Below are positions 46,701-57,739 of a stretch of DNA of 64,000 nucleotides, piece by piece (position 1 is the stretch's first letter; the number at the start of each line of letters is the position of its first letter). Position numbers and translations under genes: made by a program. The DNA comes from Maratus speciosus (Eukaryota; Arthropoda; Arachnida; Araneae; Salticidae). The stretch is taken from the NCBI GenBank assembly GCA_963932465.1, contig OZ010795.1:477700806-477764805 (forward strand), written 5' to 3'. The notes below the pieces were generated by a model. The model ran no database searches. It had not been told where the DNA came from and saw nothing but the letters and a program-made list of their open reading frames with translations.

Positions 46701-47707
46701 ACTTCGCGACGATTATTTCTTACATTTGTTAAAAATTCTTCGGTACCAGTTTTTTGAAATTGTATTTTTTATCTTACATAATGCCTAAAAATCTTTGATG
46801 ATAGAAAGCGAAAATACCTGTACTAAAGTACTGGTGTACATATTGACTGATCTTGTGCACTCTAAACGGCAGGCGTTTATTATGCGTTGCCTGTTGCGAA
46901 GGTTAATTAATTTCTTATTGCAAATTTAAGAACATATTTATGTTTAAAACCAATACCTTTATTGTAAATTCCAAAAGTACTTCTCCTTAGCAGTTCATTT
47001 TAAAGAAACTAAATATATAAAAATGTTTTAGTATTCTGCTATTCAGTGTATTTGGAACGATTTTCCTTAAATACTTTATATACTAATAAAAAATAAATGA
47101 AAATTACATTTACTATTCACTGTAAAAAAGGTATAAAATACAGTGTTGAATGTAGCATAATTACTTCAAATAATGATAGAAAATAGATGCTTTCAATTTC
47201 CCAAGAGACAATTAAAAAAGAGAAATTCTCTAACGATAGCTTTTAAAACAGAATGTCATTTAAATATTTAATACAATAACAACGGAACATTTCTTTTTTT
47301 TTTTCGATAAAGTAAATAAAGAATTAAATATCTACTTTATTATGCAAATGTTTCAACTGTTTAGAAGCAGGGCTTAATTTCCAAGCAAAAAAGTACTTGA
47401 GATCTAATATTCTGCAGTAATAACACACGTAGTGTCGCCCCCCCCCCACGCTTATGTTTAAATTTCATACATTATTTGCGAAATTTCAAGCAATTTAGTC
47501 CTTAGCAAAATTTTATTCATATATTTTGAATATTTCTATGTGCATTTTTACATAATAAAATATAATAAATAAACTGAGCAAAAACATTAAAATCAGGAGT
47601 GGGGAATTTAAGTTTGAGAAAATCCTACTTACCAAGATTTCTTTTTATAAACTAGCAAAACACAACACACAGCTTTGTTCCGATAATGCTTTGGCATGCA
47701 GCAATTA
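46701..47707. other. AT-rich DNA, nothing firm
   Basis: A phrase CAGGGCTTAATTTCC near 47367 is reminiscent of a hAT end, and a C-run lies at about 47440-47449. No partner end and no gene were seen. Confidence 0.45.
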
Positions 47708-49180
47708 CAGTGCGCAGCAAAAGTTTAGACAATGATCGATTACGCTTCTGTACTGAGAAGTATGCAACAAATTGTTGTAACTACTTATCCTTCATTCACA
47801 AACAATACATTTTAAATTATATACTTTACCTAATATAAAATGACAAAAAAATTAATATTGTGGCAAAAGTATAGACAATCTGTATATTTACAGAAAAATA
47901 ATCATAAATTAAAATGGAACTTCGCACACATTGTCTGCAATTAGTGTGAAAATGTGACTTTCTATGAAAGAAACTAAATCTTACATCACGTGGAGGTCTA
48001 TTCCTTACAAAATACGTTCAAAAGTAGTTCGAAGTTCATTAACAGAAGAGTATTGTCAAAAAAGTTCTTAAACTTTACGAGACACGATGACACAAAGGTT
48101 TTTGATTGGGTTCAGATCAAGGCTGCACGCCGACCAGTCGAGAATAGTAATATTCTGAGAGTTAAACCCCGTTTTTGTTTGTGGGCAACATGACTGGACA
48201 CATTATCTCGCTAAAATACATACTTTGGACCAGCTAAAAGTTCACGAAATGGCTGTAATTTTTTTTCCAATGTATATTTGTAGTCTTGCTCTGTTTGGCG
48301 ACCATTGAGGAACTCCAAAGGTACTTTAGTATTAAAGCAAAATGAGGCCCAAATCACTAAAGGACGACTAAAGAAAGTCGGAGGATCTTTGTACAAGTTA
48401 TGCCAATAGTATGCCCATCCATCTAGATCATCTAAATTCCTCTTTTTTTCCGTCACTGAATATCACAGTACACCACCGGGGTCCATATTACACATGCTTG
48501 CGATTTCTTCAATTTGTAGGGGGATTTCAAAGATGGCTATTTTTTTATTTTCATATGAACTAATTTACCTCTTTCCTTAATTCATCTACGGATCGTATCC
48601 GTTAACACAAAGTCCTGACTCACTTTTAATGTGACTAGTCCTCATCATTTGTCTAGATACCAGTTTATGGATCCTTCTATCAACTTGTTTTCTGGTCACA
48701 CGAGGCCATACAGATCTATATTTTGCTTTAAATGTGCCACTCTTGGAGTATACTCGATAGACAGACTTCTTTGAAAGATTCGAAGTCGCTGAAATTTCTG
48801 CAGCAGTCATCCGTTTCAATTTCAGATTCCATATGTCAATTACTTCATCTGACTGAAACTCTCTACCTTGCGGCATCTGCATTAACCGATGCTATCATGA
48901 GGTGCACTTAAATACGTTATGCAAGTGACGTCATAAGTTTGAAATTTACATTTGTCCGTGAACAGTTGCCAAAAATCAAGTAAGTGTCTAAACTTTTTCA
49001 ATATTCAAATTTCACTTTTTAAAGTTCAATGAAATAGTATCCTACATTAAAACCATTATTTCCGTCCCAACATGTTTTAAAACACATTTAAAAATAAGTA
49101 TAGTCATTTGTATATCTCAAGAGTTCGTGTTTTATTTTAAGATTAAATATCATTAGTGTCTAAACTTTTACTCATGACTG
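47708..49180 (-). mobile_element. Tc1-like transposon 3 (decayed)
   Basis: Imperfect inverted ends CAGTGCGCAGCAAAAGTTTA and CAGTCATGAGTAAAAGTTTA, flanked by TA (47706-47707, 49181-49182); 1,473 bp. It carries a minus-strand transposase pseudogene. Confidence 0.88.
48000..48882 (-). pseudogene. Tc1-like transposase, frameshifted, catalytic Glu lost
   Basis: The minus-strand ATG at 48882 opens MQMPQGREFQSDEVIDIW, then MTAAEISATSNLSKKSVYR, a Tc1-type helix-turn-helix region. A shift follows after about 98 residues. The catalytic domain is seen at 48456-48211: KRNLDDLDGWAYYWHN (just after the first aspartate, which reads FSDGKK in the adjacent frame), KVPLEFLNGRQTEQDY and LLAGPKYVF. A stop follows, then RDNVSSHVAH (second aspartate). 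Further on, another frame reads NITILDWSA and LDLNPIKNLC, where the catalytic glutamate (normally PIENLW) is lysine. Several shifts plus this change mean it is inactive. Confidence 0.85.
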
Positions 49181-49182
49181 TA

Positions 49183-49476
49183 TCAGTGTCGGTGGGTTCC
49201 CACTAATATTGAAATATTCACTAAAAATAAAGAAAGTGCTCGAACTCTGTTCCTGTGAACTTCGCCACCGCGTGGAGCTAAAAGTTGATCAGTAAGAATA
49301 TTTGAGAAACACGACAAAAAACAGCGAGTAAACGTGAAACGACCACGAGTAAAAACCGTAGACATCGTTGTGGTTAATTCTAATTCTGGCACTCCGCGTA
49401 GCCGTTCGGAAACCATTCAGTCAGAAACCCATTGAGCCTAAAGTTGTAATGGCTAGATAGAAGTATGCTCCCATAC
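49183..49476. other. Short unassigned stretch
   Basis: Includes a 77-residue minus-strand frame without a recognised domain. Slightly richer in G+C than its surroundings. No gene supported. Confidence 0.4.
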
Positions 49477-50820
49477 ACTGTAAAAAAAAAAATGGTAACG
49501 TTCCATGTAAAATCCAGGAACGTTTCACCTTTTCTCAGGTTTTCAGAATAATTTAGCTCTTTCCTGTGAAATTCTGGTTTTCTTATCTGAAACGTTCCTG
49601 AACAAAAGTTCGAAACAGCAAAACGCTGCGGCCGCCATTTATTATTTTTTTTCTATAATCCGTTGCTCGCGCGCGAGTGTCGAAAACGAATTCCTTAAAT
49701 GAATGTAAAAAAATCAATATGGAATGCAAATAAATCAATAGACGACATGATCCTTTACGTCTCTATTGTCAAGACAATTCAGATGAAAATACAATACCTC
49801 TGTGACATCGCTAAGAGATTATCTCTCGTACTTGTCTGTGGAATGTTTAACGAGCAGACCGTGTAAAAAAAAATACACCTATTATTTGGATCTCCATTAA
49901 CCAGGGGACCATCAAACATGATTCTCACCGATTTTGATTAATTTAAAGTATGTTTTACAGTTCTTATCTCTAATTATTCTTGTGAAAGGATTTCTTCAAA
50001 TGGGCCTTAGATTTTCAGAAATTAGATCCCGAGGTATAGCATACGTTTCAAATACCCATTAGTTTGCAGCTCTCAACGTGTCTTTCGTGGTGTGGACGCA
50101 GAAAGCTCGCACGCCACCCGTACGGCCCGAGTTCGATGCTACCTCTTGACTTTTTTTTTTCTTTTTTAATTAATTTTATATTTTAACACTTTATTACAAT
50201 TTGATTTAAATTTGATATATATTTGACACTTTGAATTGCTGCAAATTTGATTTTTTTTTTATTTTCGGAAAAAATATACAATTACGTTTAGGTTTTTTTT
50301 TTCATGAAGATTTATATGTATTTTATCTAACTTGTAAACTAACATAATTAGTGACGAAAATCCAAAATATTTTATGTCCAGATTTTTTTTTCTAATTATT
50401 ATTTACATTTATATATTTTTATATTTTAAGCAAAGTTCAGAAACAATATATCATATATATATTTACTTTATTGAATTTTAACTGAAAATTTATTTTTTCG
50501 TGTAAAATTATAAATAATAATTTTGATGTCAATTTAAAAATATTTTTTTCATTCTAACAAATAATGATAATAAAGTGAAAATTGTCAGTTGGAAATGTAA
50601 AAATCGTCTGCGGATCCCGCATGCTGTGAAATGTCAATAATGTTTTGCTGTCAACAGAAATATTCCTGGTATTTCGCAGGAAACTTACTGGCATTTCTGT
50701 AGAAAGTTTTTAACATATACAGTAAAGTTCCAGTCATTTTCAAGAAATGTTTCTTGGAAATAATGGGCAACTCAGCTGCCCATTTTTTCCCAGGAACGTT
50801 GCGGAATTTTTTTTACAGTG
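49477..50820. mobile_element. TA-flanked element with CACTGTAAAAAA ends
   Basis: 1,344 bp, ends CACTGTAAAAAAAAAAATGG and its inverse TTTTTTTTACAGTG, flanked by TA (49475-49476, 50821-50822). Subterminal inverted phrases include CAGGAACGTT near both ends, with further TTTCCTGG/CAGGAA words. A tRNA-like stretch lies at about 50086-50145. No transposase. Same end type as 5937-7128. Confidence 0.75.
50086..50145 (+). other. tRNA-like segment
   Basis: GGTGTGGACGCAGAAAGC (A-box-like), then CGCCACCCGTACGG and CCGAGTTCGATGC (B-box-like) occur in tRNA order. The arms do not give a complete cloverleaf. Probably a tRNA-derived remnant within the 49477-50820 element, as at 6752-6812 in its sister element. 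Confidence 0.4.
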
Positions 50821-50822
50821 TA

Positions 50823-51289
50823 CGCTCGACACGCGCTACATCAAATATGTAAGCGCTTTGGTAGGAAAGAAAGCAAAGAAAGATATTTTAGGCTTCGTTT
50901 TTTCGATTTCTTCTTTTTTTCCCTCTAGGCTCCGGAGCGCGGTATTTATAAGCTCCAGTGAATTTCGACTTATTTTAAATTATTCACTAAAAATAAAAAA
51001 TTACCGGAGCTCACCTCAGGTGAGCTCCAATTAAGCACTGAATATTAAGCACTGTTTAGAAGTATAATTTCGGAGGATTAAGAGTAGTAGATGTAAACTT
51101 CGTGAAATGTGTTTCATGGAGAAAGAGAACGAATGCGATTTGTATTCAGTAAACATACGTTAAATAATAAAAGCTTTCGTTTAGTAATAAAACCGTTTAT
51201 ATTCACAATTATCTCGCATTATATTTAGAAATTAGTAAATATAATCATTTTATTATTTTTTAAGTCTAAAGCTTAATCACTAGCTGAAA
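50823..51289. other. Unassigned DNA
   Basis: A 95-residue frame (50747-51034) overlaps the element end and lacks a domain. The phrase GGAGCTCACCTCAGGTGAGCTCC at about 51005-51028 is a near-perfect palindrome. At about 51170-51230 fragments resemble the 500-bp family. Confidence 0.45.
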
Positions 51290-51844
51290 AACCCATTGGT
51301 TATGTACAGATATTAACAAGAAGGAATAATCCTGCGTTTAGTATAGGTTATGAAACCATTTTCAACATATTCAAAATACTGTACATCAATAGTTGGAAAA
51401 ACATGAGAATTTTTTTGTTAACCCCTGTATATGATCTATAAATTGGATTTATATTGCATGGTATGCTAAAATTTAGTTGAATTAAATGTATAACACAGTT
51501 TAAAATTTCCATTTAGCAATTTCCGCCAGCAATTGGAAATGTACTTTATCTCCTTTGTGTATCCCAATGTATGATCTATAGAATTTATACACATCAAGTA
51601 ATATCCAAAAAATGGTTAAATTTTATATCGCGTAACACAAATGAAAAGCACTGCAAGGAATTATTCTTCATGTGCAGTACTATAGTAAAATACTTTTGTG
51701 TATTCTTGTAAATGAACAATAAATTATATGCAACCAGATTCTACAGTAAGCGCTTCTATTACACATCAGTCATATATATATATATATAATTTTCAATATG
51801 TTTAAAATAGTGTAATATCTTTAAAATACGCCACAAACGATTTA

Positions 51845-52726
51845 ACACATCGGCTGATAAGTTCCCGGTCTAATGAAAAAACACAAATTGTTTGGTCAAA
51901 TTTGATTTTATTCATCAACATAGTCTCTTTTAATAGCGATGCAATCATTCCAGCGCGTCTCTAACATTTCAATACCTTTCTTGAGGAACGAATTATCTTT
52001 GGCCACAAAATAGGCGTTTGTTCCGGCAATTACCTCCTCATTCAAGCGAAATTTCTTGTCGGCGAGCATTTTTTTCAGGTCTGCGAACAAGTAAAAGTTG
52101 GTGGGAGCGGAAGCAATTCGAAATGTAATTCATCGTAGCCAAAGACCTGTGACAGGGTGCAAAGGGGGGGGGGGCGGGCGACGTGGCACCCACTTCGAAA
52201 ATAGCTTTCTCATAGACAAATGTTCACGCAAAATAAAGCCTACACGTTCTTTTGATATGTTTAGAGTGCCAGCTATCTCCTGCAACTTCACTTTACAGTT
52301 TTCTAAAATGATTTTGTGGACATTTTTTTATCTTTTCCGGTATAACCACAACTTTTGGGCGACCAGAGCGTTGCATATCATCGATGTTTGTACGACCACG
52401 TTTAAAATAAGCAAACCAGTCAATAATGTTCAATTTCTCTGCTGCAGAGTCCGGATAACATTTACCAATCCAAGCTTTTGTTTCCACGGTGTTTTTCCCC
52501 ATCATATAGCAATGTTTCATCAAAACACGAAATTCTTTTTTTCCATTGTTTTGAAAATACAAAAAGTTGTTTCAATAAAACCGCTGTAACTTTTGAAGTA
52601 AACGTCATATCGTCATAAAATGTTTACAACTACCCTTTTAAAGATTAGTAGTTACTAAACAGAATATTAATTCTGTATTTGTGGCGCCATCTGTTTGTCA
52701 AACCGGGCACTTATCAGCCGATGTGT
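51845..52726 (-). mobile_element. Mariner element, internally deleted
   Basis: 882 bp with inverted ends ACACATCGGCTGATAAGT / ACTTATCAGCCGATGTGT (one mismatch just inside), TA duplicated (51843-51844, 52727-52728). A full mariner is about 1.3 kb; the missing part is the middle of the transposase. Inserted in a unit of the periodic family. Confidence 0.93.
51908..52562 (-). pseudogene. Mariner transposase, central deletion
   Basis: The N terminus (52562-52293) reads KKEFRVLMKHCYMMGKNTVE, then WFAYFKRGRTNIDDMQRSGR and PKVVVIPEKIKK: the two helix-turn-helix units of a mariner transposase. Frame shifts follow; LQEIAG-like and ERVGFIL-like text in the 52290-52200 region marks the linker. The C terminus (52090-51908) reads MFADLKKMLADKKF, NEEVIAGTNAYFVAKD, MLETRWNDCIAIKRDYVDE and its natural stop. 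The whole catalytic core with its three aspartates is gone, replaced by a short G-run-containing junction near 52130-52185. It cannot catalyse but keeps both termini, so it could have been mobilised in trans. Confidence 0.9.
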
Positions 52727-52975
52727 TATCCCAACCGTTCATAATGCAAAGGAATTCTTTTGAGTGTCCCTGTAAATGAAAAAGTGCTATACACCTCATT
52801 TTCAATACCGAACATACCATAGTAAACTTGAATAACATGAACGAATTTCATTGTAATCTCACTATATTTACTAAAGTTAGAGCACAGAGAGAACGACAGA
52901 CAGACGAACAGAGAAACCCAATTCAAAAACACATTTCAACTTAACTTGTCAACTTAAGTTTAAAAGTGTTGAAAA

Positions 52976-53849
52976 ATGCCCATGCTTTAATTTTCTGCAA
53001 TTTATAACTAGTCGTTGGGGGCCACCGTAATACTTACCCATAATGCATATGCATAGTATAAAATATGAAATAAAACATGTGTAAAGAATTTATAAAATGC
53101 ATTGCAATTCTAAAATAAAATTTAAATATACATTTAAAATTTTTAATACATAGTAATGCTATATTACTGAATTGCATGTACTACTTGATATTCCCATCGT
53201 GCATTTTCTACAAATTATATAAATCGCCAAACTACACGTAAAATTGAACAAACTGGCATAATTTTTATTTTAAATAACGAAAGAACAAATAAATTAGTAA
53301 AATATTAATAAAAATACAAATGAAACGTCAAATTAAAAATAACTTGATGGCGCAACAAACACGTCTAATGTGTTAATGTCAAGTGAATGTGACATTTACG
53401 ATAAGCCATTATTGGCATTTAATCTTATAGTTTGGCGATAGAATTTGGGTCGACGGGATAATCAAGTAGCACCGAATTCCGTAAAAGAAACATCATTATA
53501 ACTCCAAAAATGATAATAATTTTAACTAAGTTTACTGCGTCGGATTAAGTATCGCATTTTCAATTAAAATATATCTTTGAATTGAAATTTGAATGAAATA
53601 CAAGGTCATGAAAAATGAAAGAGTGTGCAAAATATGATTGCAAATATCTCGGCAACTAATTATTCGACCGACTTCATTTTTTATACAAAATTTATGTTTT
53701 TTATTATCTTTTATATTCACTCCTTAAAATAAACAATTTCGAACATTTTTATATACCTTTTATCAGAACAAATATTTCGAGAGGCCAAAAAAAATAGTTC
53801 CGGATAATCGAGGTTAATGATATTAAATAGGCTTCTTTCCATTATTATA
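52976..53849. other. AT-rich DNA, nothing recognised
   Basis: No gene, tandem repeat or inverted repeat was identified. Confidence 0.5.
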
Positions 53850-54114
53850 TAATAAGTGCACACAAAATTTCAAGTTTCTGTCTCAATTTGTTCGGGAGAT
53901 AGCGCGTTTACAGACACACAGACACACATACACTCAGGCACAAAGACAGACGGACGGCAATTTTTTTTTCTAAAAAAATGTTTTTCGTAATCTCCAGTAT
54001 CTGAAACGTGCAAATCCGTCAAAATTTTTTTTTCGATTTTTAAAACGATTACAAGACTTATCGACACACAACAAGAACAAGACATTACTTATTACAAGAC
54101 ACTACTTATGATGG
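53850..54114 (+). repeat. GACAGACGG ... GCAAATCCGTC module
   Basis: Contains CACAGACACACATACACTC, AGACAGACGGACGGC and, about 55 bp on, AACGTGCAAATCCGTC. The same order occurs at 28046-28150 and 32575-32680, but the surrounding repeat is different. Confidence 0.6.
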
Positions 54115-55400
54115 GTAAGTAAAAATCGCTATACATTTAATACCTTAAATACTTCATTTAAAGATAGAAAAATATATGTTTTAAATTTTCTGGGTGTTAA
54201 CAAAAAAGGGAATAAATGAAATTCTTTAGCGAAAGAAATTTAATACAATATGACTTACTTATTTAATATTAAAAGGAACTGCACATTTCCTTTCCATTTT
54301 TTCTCGAAGTAAATGAAAATGGAACGTCTATGACATCATGGTGTTGTTTCAACTCTTCGAGAGTAGCATTTGACAAGATAAGAAGTGGAAACGTATGTTT
54401 CATGTGATAAATGATTTTAAAAGGATCAATCAGGAAGGGAGTGGCTGTGACTTGTGATCAGTAGAGCTGGCTTTAATTAGAAGGAACATTCATATTCTTA
54501 ATTAATTCATCTTTAAACAAGAGAAAAAATCATGTGTCAAGCATAGATTAGGAAACATTCTCCAATACGTTTAGAATAATATAACAAAACTTCTTGGTTT
54601 AAAAAGTTGAAATATGTTGTTTAATTGAACCCTTTGGAAAGGCATAGCACATTCTAAAACTGAATTTCAGAAATCCCCTTCTACAGACGGAAAATTATCC
54701 GAATTCTTTGAGCAGTCCTGTATATGATTTATAGATTTGTATCTATAAACTACGTTCATGAAAAAATTTAGTTTAATTTGGAAATACAGACCACAGTTTA
54801 AAAAAAAAAACCTTCAGCAATTTCCACTTATAAGGAGTACGTGAATTCTTTTGTGTAGCCCCGTGTACGAGGTATAGAATTTATACACAGCGAGTAACAT
54901 TAAAACAATTAGTTAAATTTTAACCCCTTAACAGTGACATTTGTTTTCTTACAAAAAAAATTAAAAATGGGGCTGGACACCTCTTTTTCCATACTAAAAT
55001 ATTTACCTTACTTAATCGAAAAATATCTGACAATCAATAAAGATAAATTTACAGTTACAAATTAGTGGTATCAAAATGCGTTTAATAACGAAGCAAGCAA
55101 AGTGTTCTTGCCCTAATCCAGTTCGTGCCACACTGTTAAGGGGATAAACTGCATACCGAAATTGAAAACGCATTTCCAGCAATTATTGCCGAAAGACGAT
55201 ACTGTAACCGATTTCTTTTGTGTGTCCCTGCAACTGAACGATAAATGCTATGCTGTTCTATAGTAATTAAATTGTAGTGAAATTCACTGATTTATATCAA
55301 TTTCAATACATTTAAAAGAAAAAACGTAATGTCATTAAGATGCACTGCGAACGATTTATTCCCATTGACCATAATGTAAGGGAATTTTTTTGATCAATCA
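54115..55400 (-). repeat. Periodic CAGGG family, array 4
   Basis: 54115-54700 is a long non-periodic arm that recurs inverted at 57740-58275. It is followed by reverse-orientation cores near 54716, 54858 and 55226; subtracting the 220-bp MITE the spacings are about 142 and 148 bp. It shares CATGTGTCAAGCA and GAATTCTTTGAGCAG with array 2 at 8010-8190. Confidence 0.75.
54924..55143. mobile_element. TTAA-type MITE 2
   Basis: 220 bp with perfect 13-bp inverted ends CCCCTTAACAGTG / CACTGTTAAGGGG. TTAA at 54920-54923; ATAA at 55144-55147 is a one-base-changed duplicate. Removing it restores TTAAATTTTAAACTGCATACCG, which aligns with the uninterrupted copy at about 8390-8412. Ends resemble the MITE at 3098-3308 in the CCCCTT start. 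Confidence 0.88.
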
Positions 55401-55402
55401 AT

Positions 55403-55546
55403 CTGGCATTCGATGACGCCAGTACAATTTCCTTATTTTAACGAAAAATTTCGCCCGTAATTTCCAGAAAAACGAAATTTTTTCTGAAATTTACGGGAAA
55501 GAATTTCCGTTAAAATACGGAAATAGTACTGGCGTCTCGATTGCCA
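55403..55546. repeat. 144-bp palindrome (hairpin MITE)
   Basis: Two ~68-bp arms, nearly perfectly inverted: CTGGCA..CGA..GACGCCAGTAC at the left and GTACTGGCGTC..CGATTGCCAG at the right, with TATTTTAACG and TTTACGGG phrases inside. Practically no loop. Could form a stable hairpin in RNA or single-stranded DNA. Confidence 0.85.
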
Positions 55547-56008
55547 GTGCAATTTCCATATTTTATACCAGCACAATTTAGAGTGCATAGTTAATTTTAT
55601 CATCGATCATTTTATAACAAGTTACAGAATTATTCCCTTCGCAAACCTAATAGAATATAAACAGATGATACCTATTTCTTAGTTTTATACTGTTCAGGCA
55701 AATCGTGTAAAAATGTATTTAACATAATGTAGCTTAAATTTTCATACTGTTATCGAAATGCACATAATAACACCTTAATTTGTAACGTGAATAAAGACCA
55801 AATAAGCGGGACTATAAAAGATTACTTTATAACTGAAAACTACATCTTATACCTATTTGATTCACCTATTTCAGAAAATTTCACCAGATAATTGTATCCG
55901 TACATATTGATGCAGTATAAATTGATCTATCAAATTTTCATTACGTTTAGGACCAGTGGTATCTTAGTAGTTTCTTGCGTTATTGCTATTCTGAGATCTT
56001 GAGCATAT
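55547..56008. other. AT-rich DNA, nothing recognised
   Basis: Apart from a repeated CCAGYRCAATTT phrase just after the palindrome, no gene or repeat was identified. Confidence 0.45.
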
Positions 56009-56600
56009 ACAGGGTGTTTCAAAAATCCCTTGACATTTTCATGTAAAAACGTTTTATGATTCCTATCTCTTCCAGGTATTTTAAGAAATGTTTACAATGT
56101 GTGGATGGAAATAACCAAAACTAAGATCTACGAAACTTTTATGTTTTTTGAGCCAATAATTACATGAACATCTGATATGCTGCAGTATTTTTTGCAGCCT
56201 CAATTGGAAACTGATGGGATAAAAAGCACAATTGTTTTCCAGCTAGACGGTGCGTCACCCCATTTCACATGAATTGCTGGAGACTACCTCGAAGAACAAT
56301 TCCCCGATGGTCAGATAGGTCGCGGTTCACGGAGACTGTGGGCGCCGCGCTCTCATGACTTAACACCCCTATACTTTTTTGCGACGGGGTTCATGAAGTC
56401 GAAGAGTACGTAGTAAATATCCACACAGCTGAACAACTAATACAACGAATAACTGATGCAGCAGCACAAATACCGCCATATACTCTGGTCTACTACAGAT
56501 GTCTTTGGTCCAGGAAAGGTGAAACCTAGGCTTAGACTTACAGGTCAACCACATCGAACAACTGATTGAATCGAAATGCATTGATTAAACCTTTTACTTC
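56009..56600 (+). mobile_element. Mariner-related transposon fragment
   Basis: Starts ACAGGGTGTTTCAAAAATCC, a typical end of arthropod mariner-related elements, then jumps to the C-terminal half of a transposase. The start-to-catalytic interval is only ~170 bp, so the N-terminal coding part is deleted. No clear right end. Confidence 0.7.
56183..56540 (+). pseudogene. Mariner-related transposase, catalytic-domain fragment
   Basis: Reads FLQPQLETDGIKSTIVF, QLDGASPHFT (second catalytic aspartate), a stop, then DYLEEQFPDGQIGRG, LWAPRSHDLTPLYFF (the usual WPPRSPDLTPLDFF block with the last acidic position changed to Y) and FMKSK. After a shift it continues VVNIHTAEQLIQRITDA and AAQIPP. At least one stop and one frameshift. 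Similar in type to the fragments at 21326-21595 and 22284-22990 but from a different element. Confidence 0.75.
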
Positions 56601-56770
56601 TTACTTGTATTAACAAGTTCCTTATTAAAAGCCCTTTTTAGGAAAATGTTAAGAGACATTTTATTGGTTGGTTTTTTTACGCTCATTAATAAAGATACGC
56701 CCTACTAAGCAATCACAGAGAGTGGGCGGGAATCCTGTGGCTGATGTTGAGTGCATGAGCTCACTAACCT

Positions 56771-56866
56771 TAAGAAACCAAGCATACTGCCTCTACATCG
56801 ATACGATAAATGCTATTAACCTAAAGAAAACATGCATACTGCCTCTACATCGATACGATAAATGCT
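56771..56866. repeat. 52-bp direct duplication
   Basis: GCATACTGCCTCTACATCG and ACGATAAATGCTA occur twice, 52 bp apart, with AAGAAAMCAAGCATAC-type starts. Confidence 0.85.
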
Positions 56867-57739
56867 AAATAAAATTCCGTCGGTGCATTTTTCCTCACTC
56901 AGTACTTCACATTTCCCGAGAAAATTTTAAAGAGATAGAAATTTAATTACAAATTTTATTTAATAGAATATCACTTATATTTGTGAATAATTTCCTTTCT
57001 ATTTTGCGCGAAGGTCAAATATCCATAAAATAATACCGTAAAGTACGAAAAGTAAGCTCCCCCCCTCCGAATATAAGGCCAACCATCATGTATGTGATTT
57101 TTTCCTTTTTTTGAAAAAAAACTCATTTATAAACCCCTCCACCCTTCAAGTTTTATTTTCCGACGCTTTCAATCCTTCAGTTTTATATGGAAATTCTTTA
57201 AGTTTGTTTTCCTTGTCTCTAAAATGAATATATCTTATACAATTTATTTTTATCTAATCTTTTTACATATTGTCTTTACATCTTTTACATTGAATCATAG
57301 AATGGCATACTTCGTTATGCGCGCTCATACACTTTCTGAAAGGAGTGTGCCTTTCGAAGAATACTATTAATGTTTTCCTTGATTTTTATGCGCTACAATT
57401 TAATAGATATTTATATTGAGTTTAAGTTTGTAATTTTTGGTCATATTTATTTAATAATAATTTAATTATTTTATGTAAGTTTTTTTCATTAATTTATTAT
57501 TTTTATCAAAGGAAACTACCTAGCTTCAACGGAAAAGAATTTTAAAACCAAAAAATTTTTATTTGATCTGATTTTATTTTGCAAATTTTAAAAAATCCTG
57601 TGATATTTCATAAATTTCAAATAAAGTCCACCCACCCTTCCAAGTTTCGTATTTTTTTTCTCATAAAAATTCCAGTTATAATCCTCCCTTAAAATATTTA
57701 GAGTTTCCTGTCTGCTAAAGAGGGAAATTCGGTTTTAAA
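56867..57739. other. AT-rich DNA with C-rich phrases
   Basis: CCCCCCCTCCGAATATAAGG at about 57060 and ACCCCTCCACCC at about 57136 stand out in AT-rich text and are loosely repeated near 57627. No gene recognised. Confidence 0.45.

Larger units (their letters stand above)
51290..52975 (-). repeat. Periodic CAGGG family, array 3
   Basis: Reverse-orientation cores near 51424, 51560, 51710 and 52768; subtracting the 882-bp mariner gives spacings of about 136, 150 and 176 bp. It ends with the GACAGACAGACGAACAGAG tract at about 52890 and the terminal palindrome (AACTTAACTTG..CAACTTAAGTT) at about 52936-52965. Confidence 0.75.

Noticed and set aside
47367..47381. hAT end CAGGGCTTAATTTCC
   Set aside because: A single end-like phrase with no partner and no 8-bp duplication found.
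52098..52589. 163-residue + strand frame, one of the longest in the window
   Set aside because: Antisense shadow of the mariner transposase remnant; the domain lies on the minus strand.
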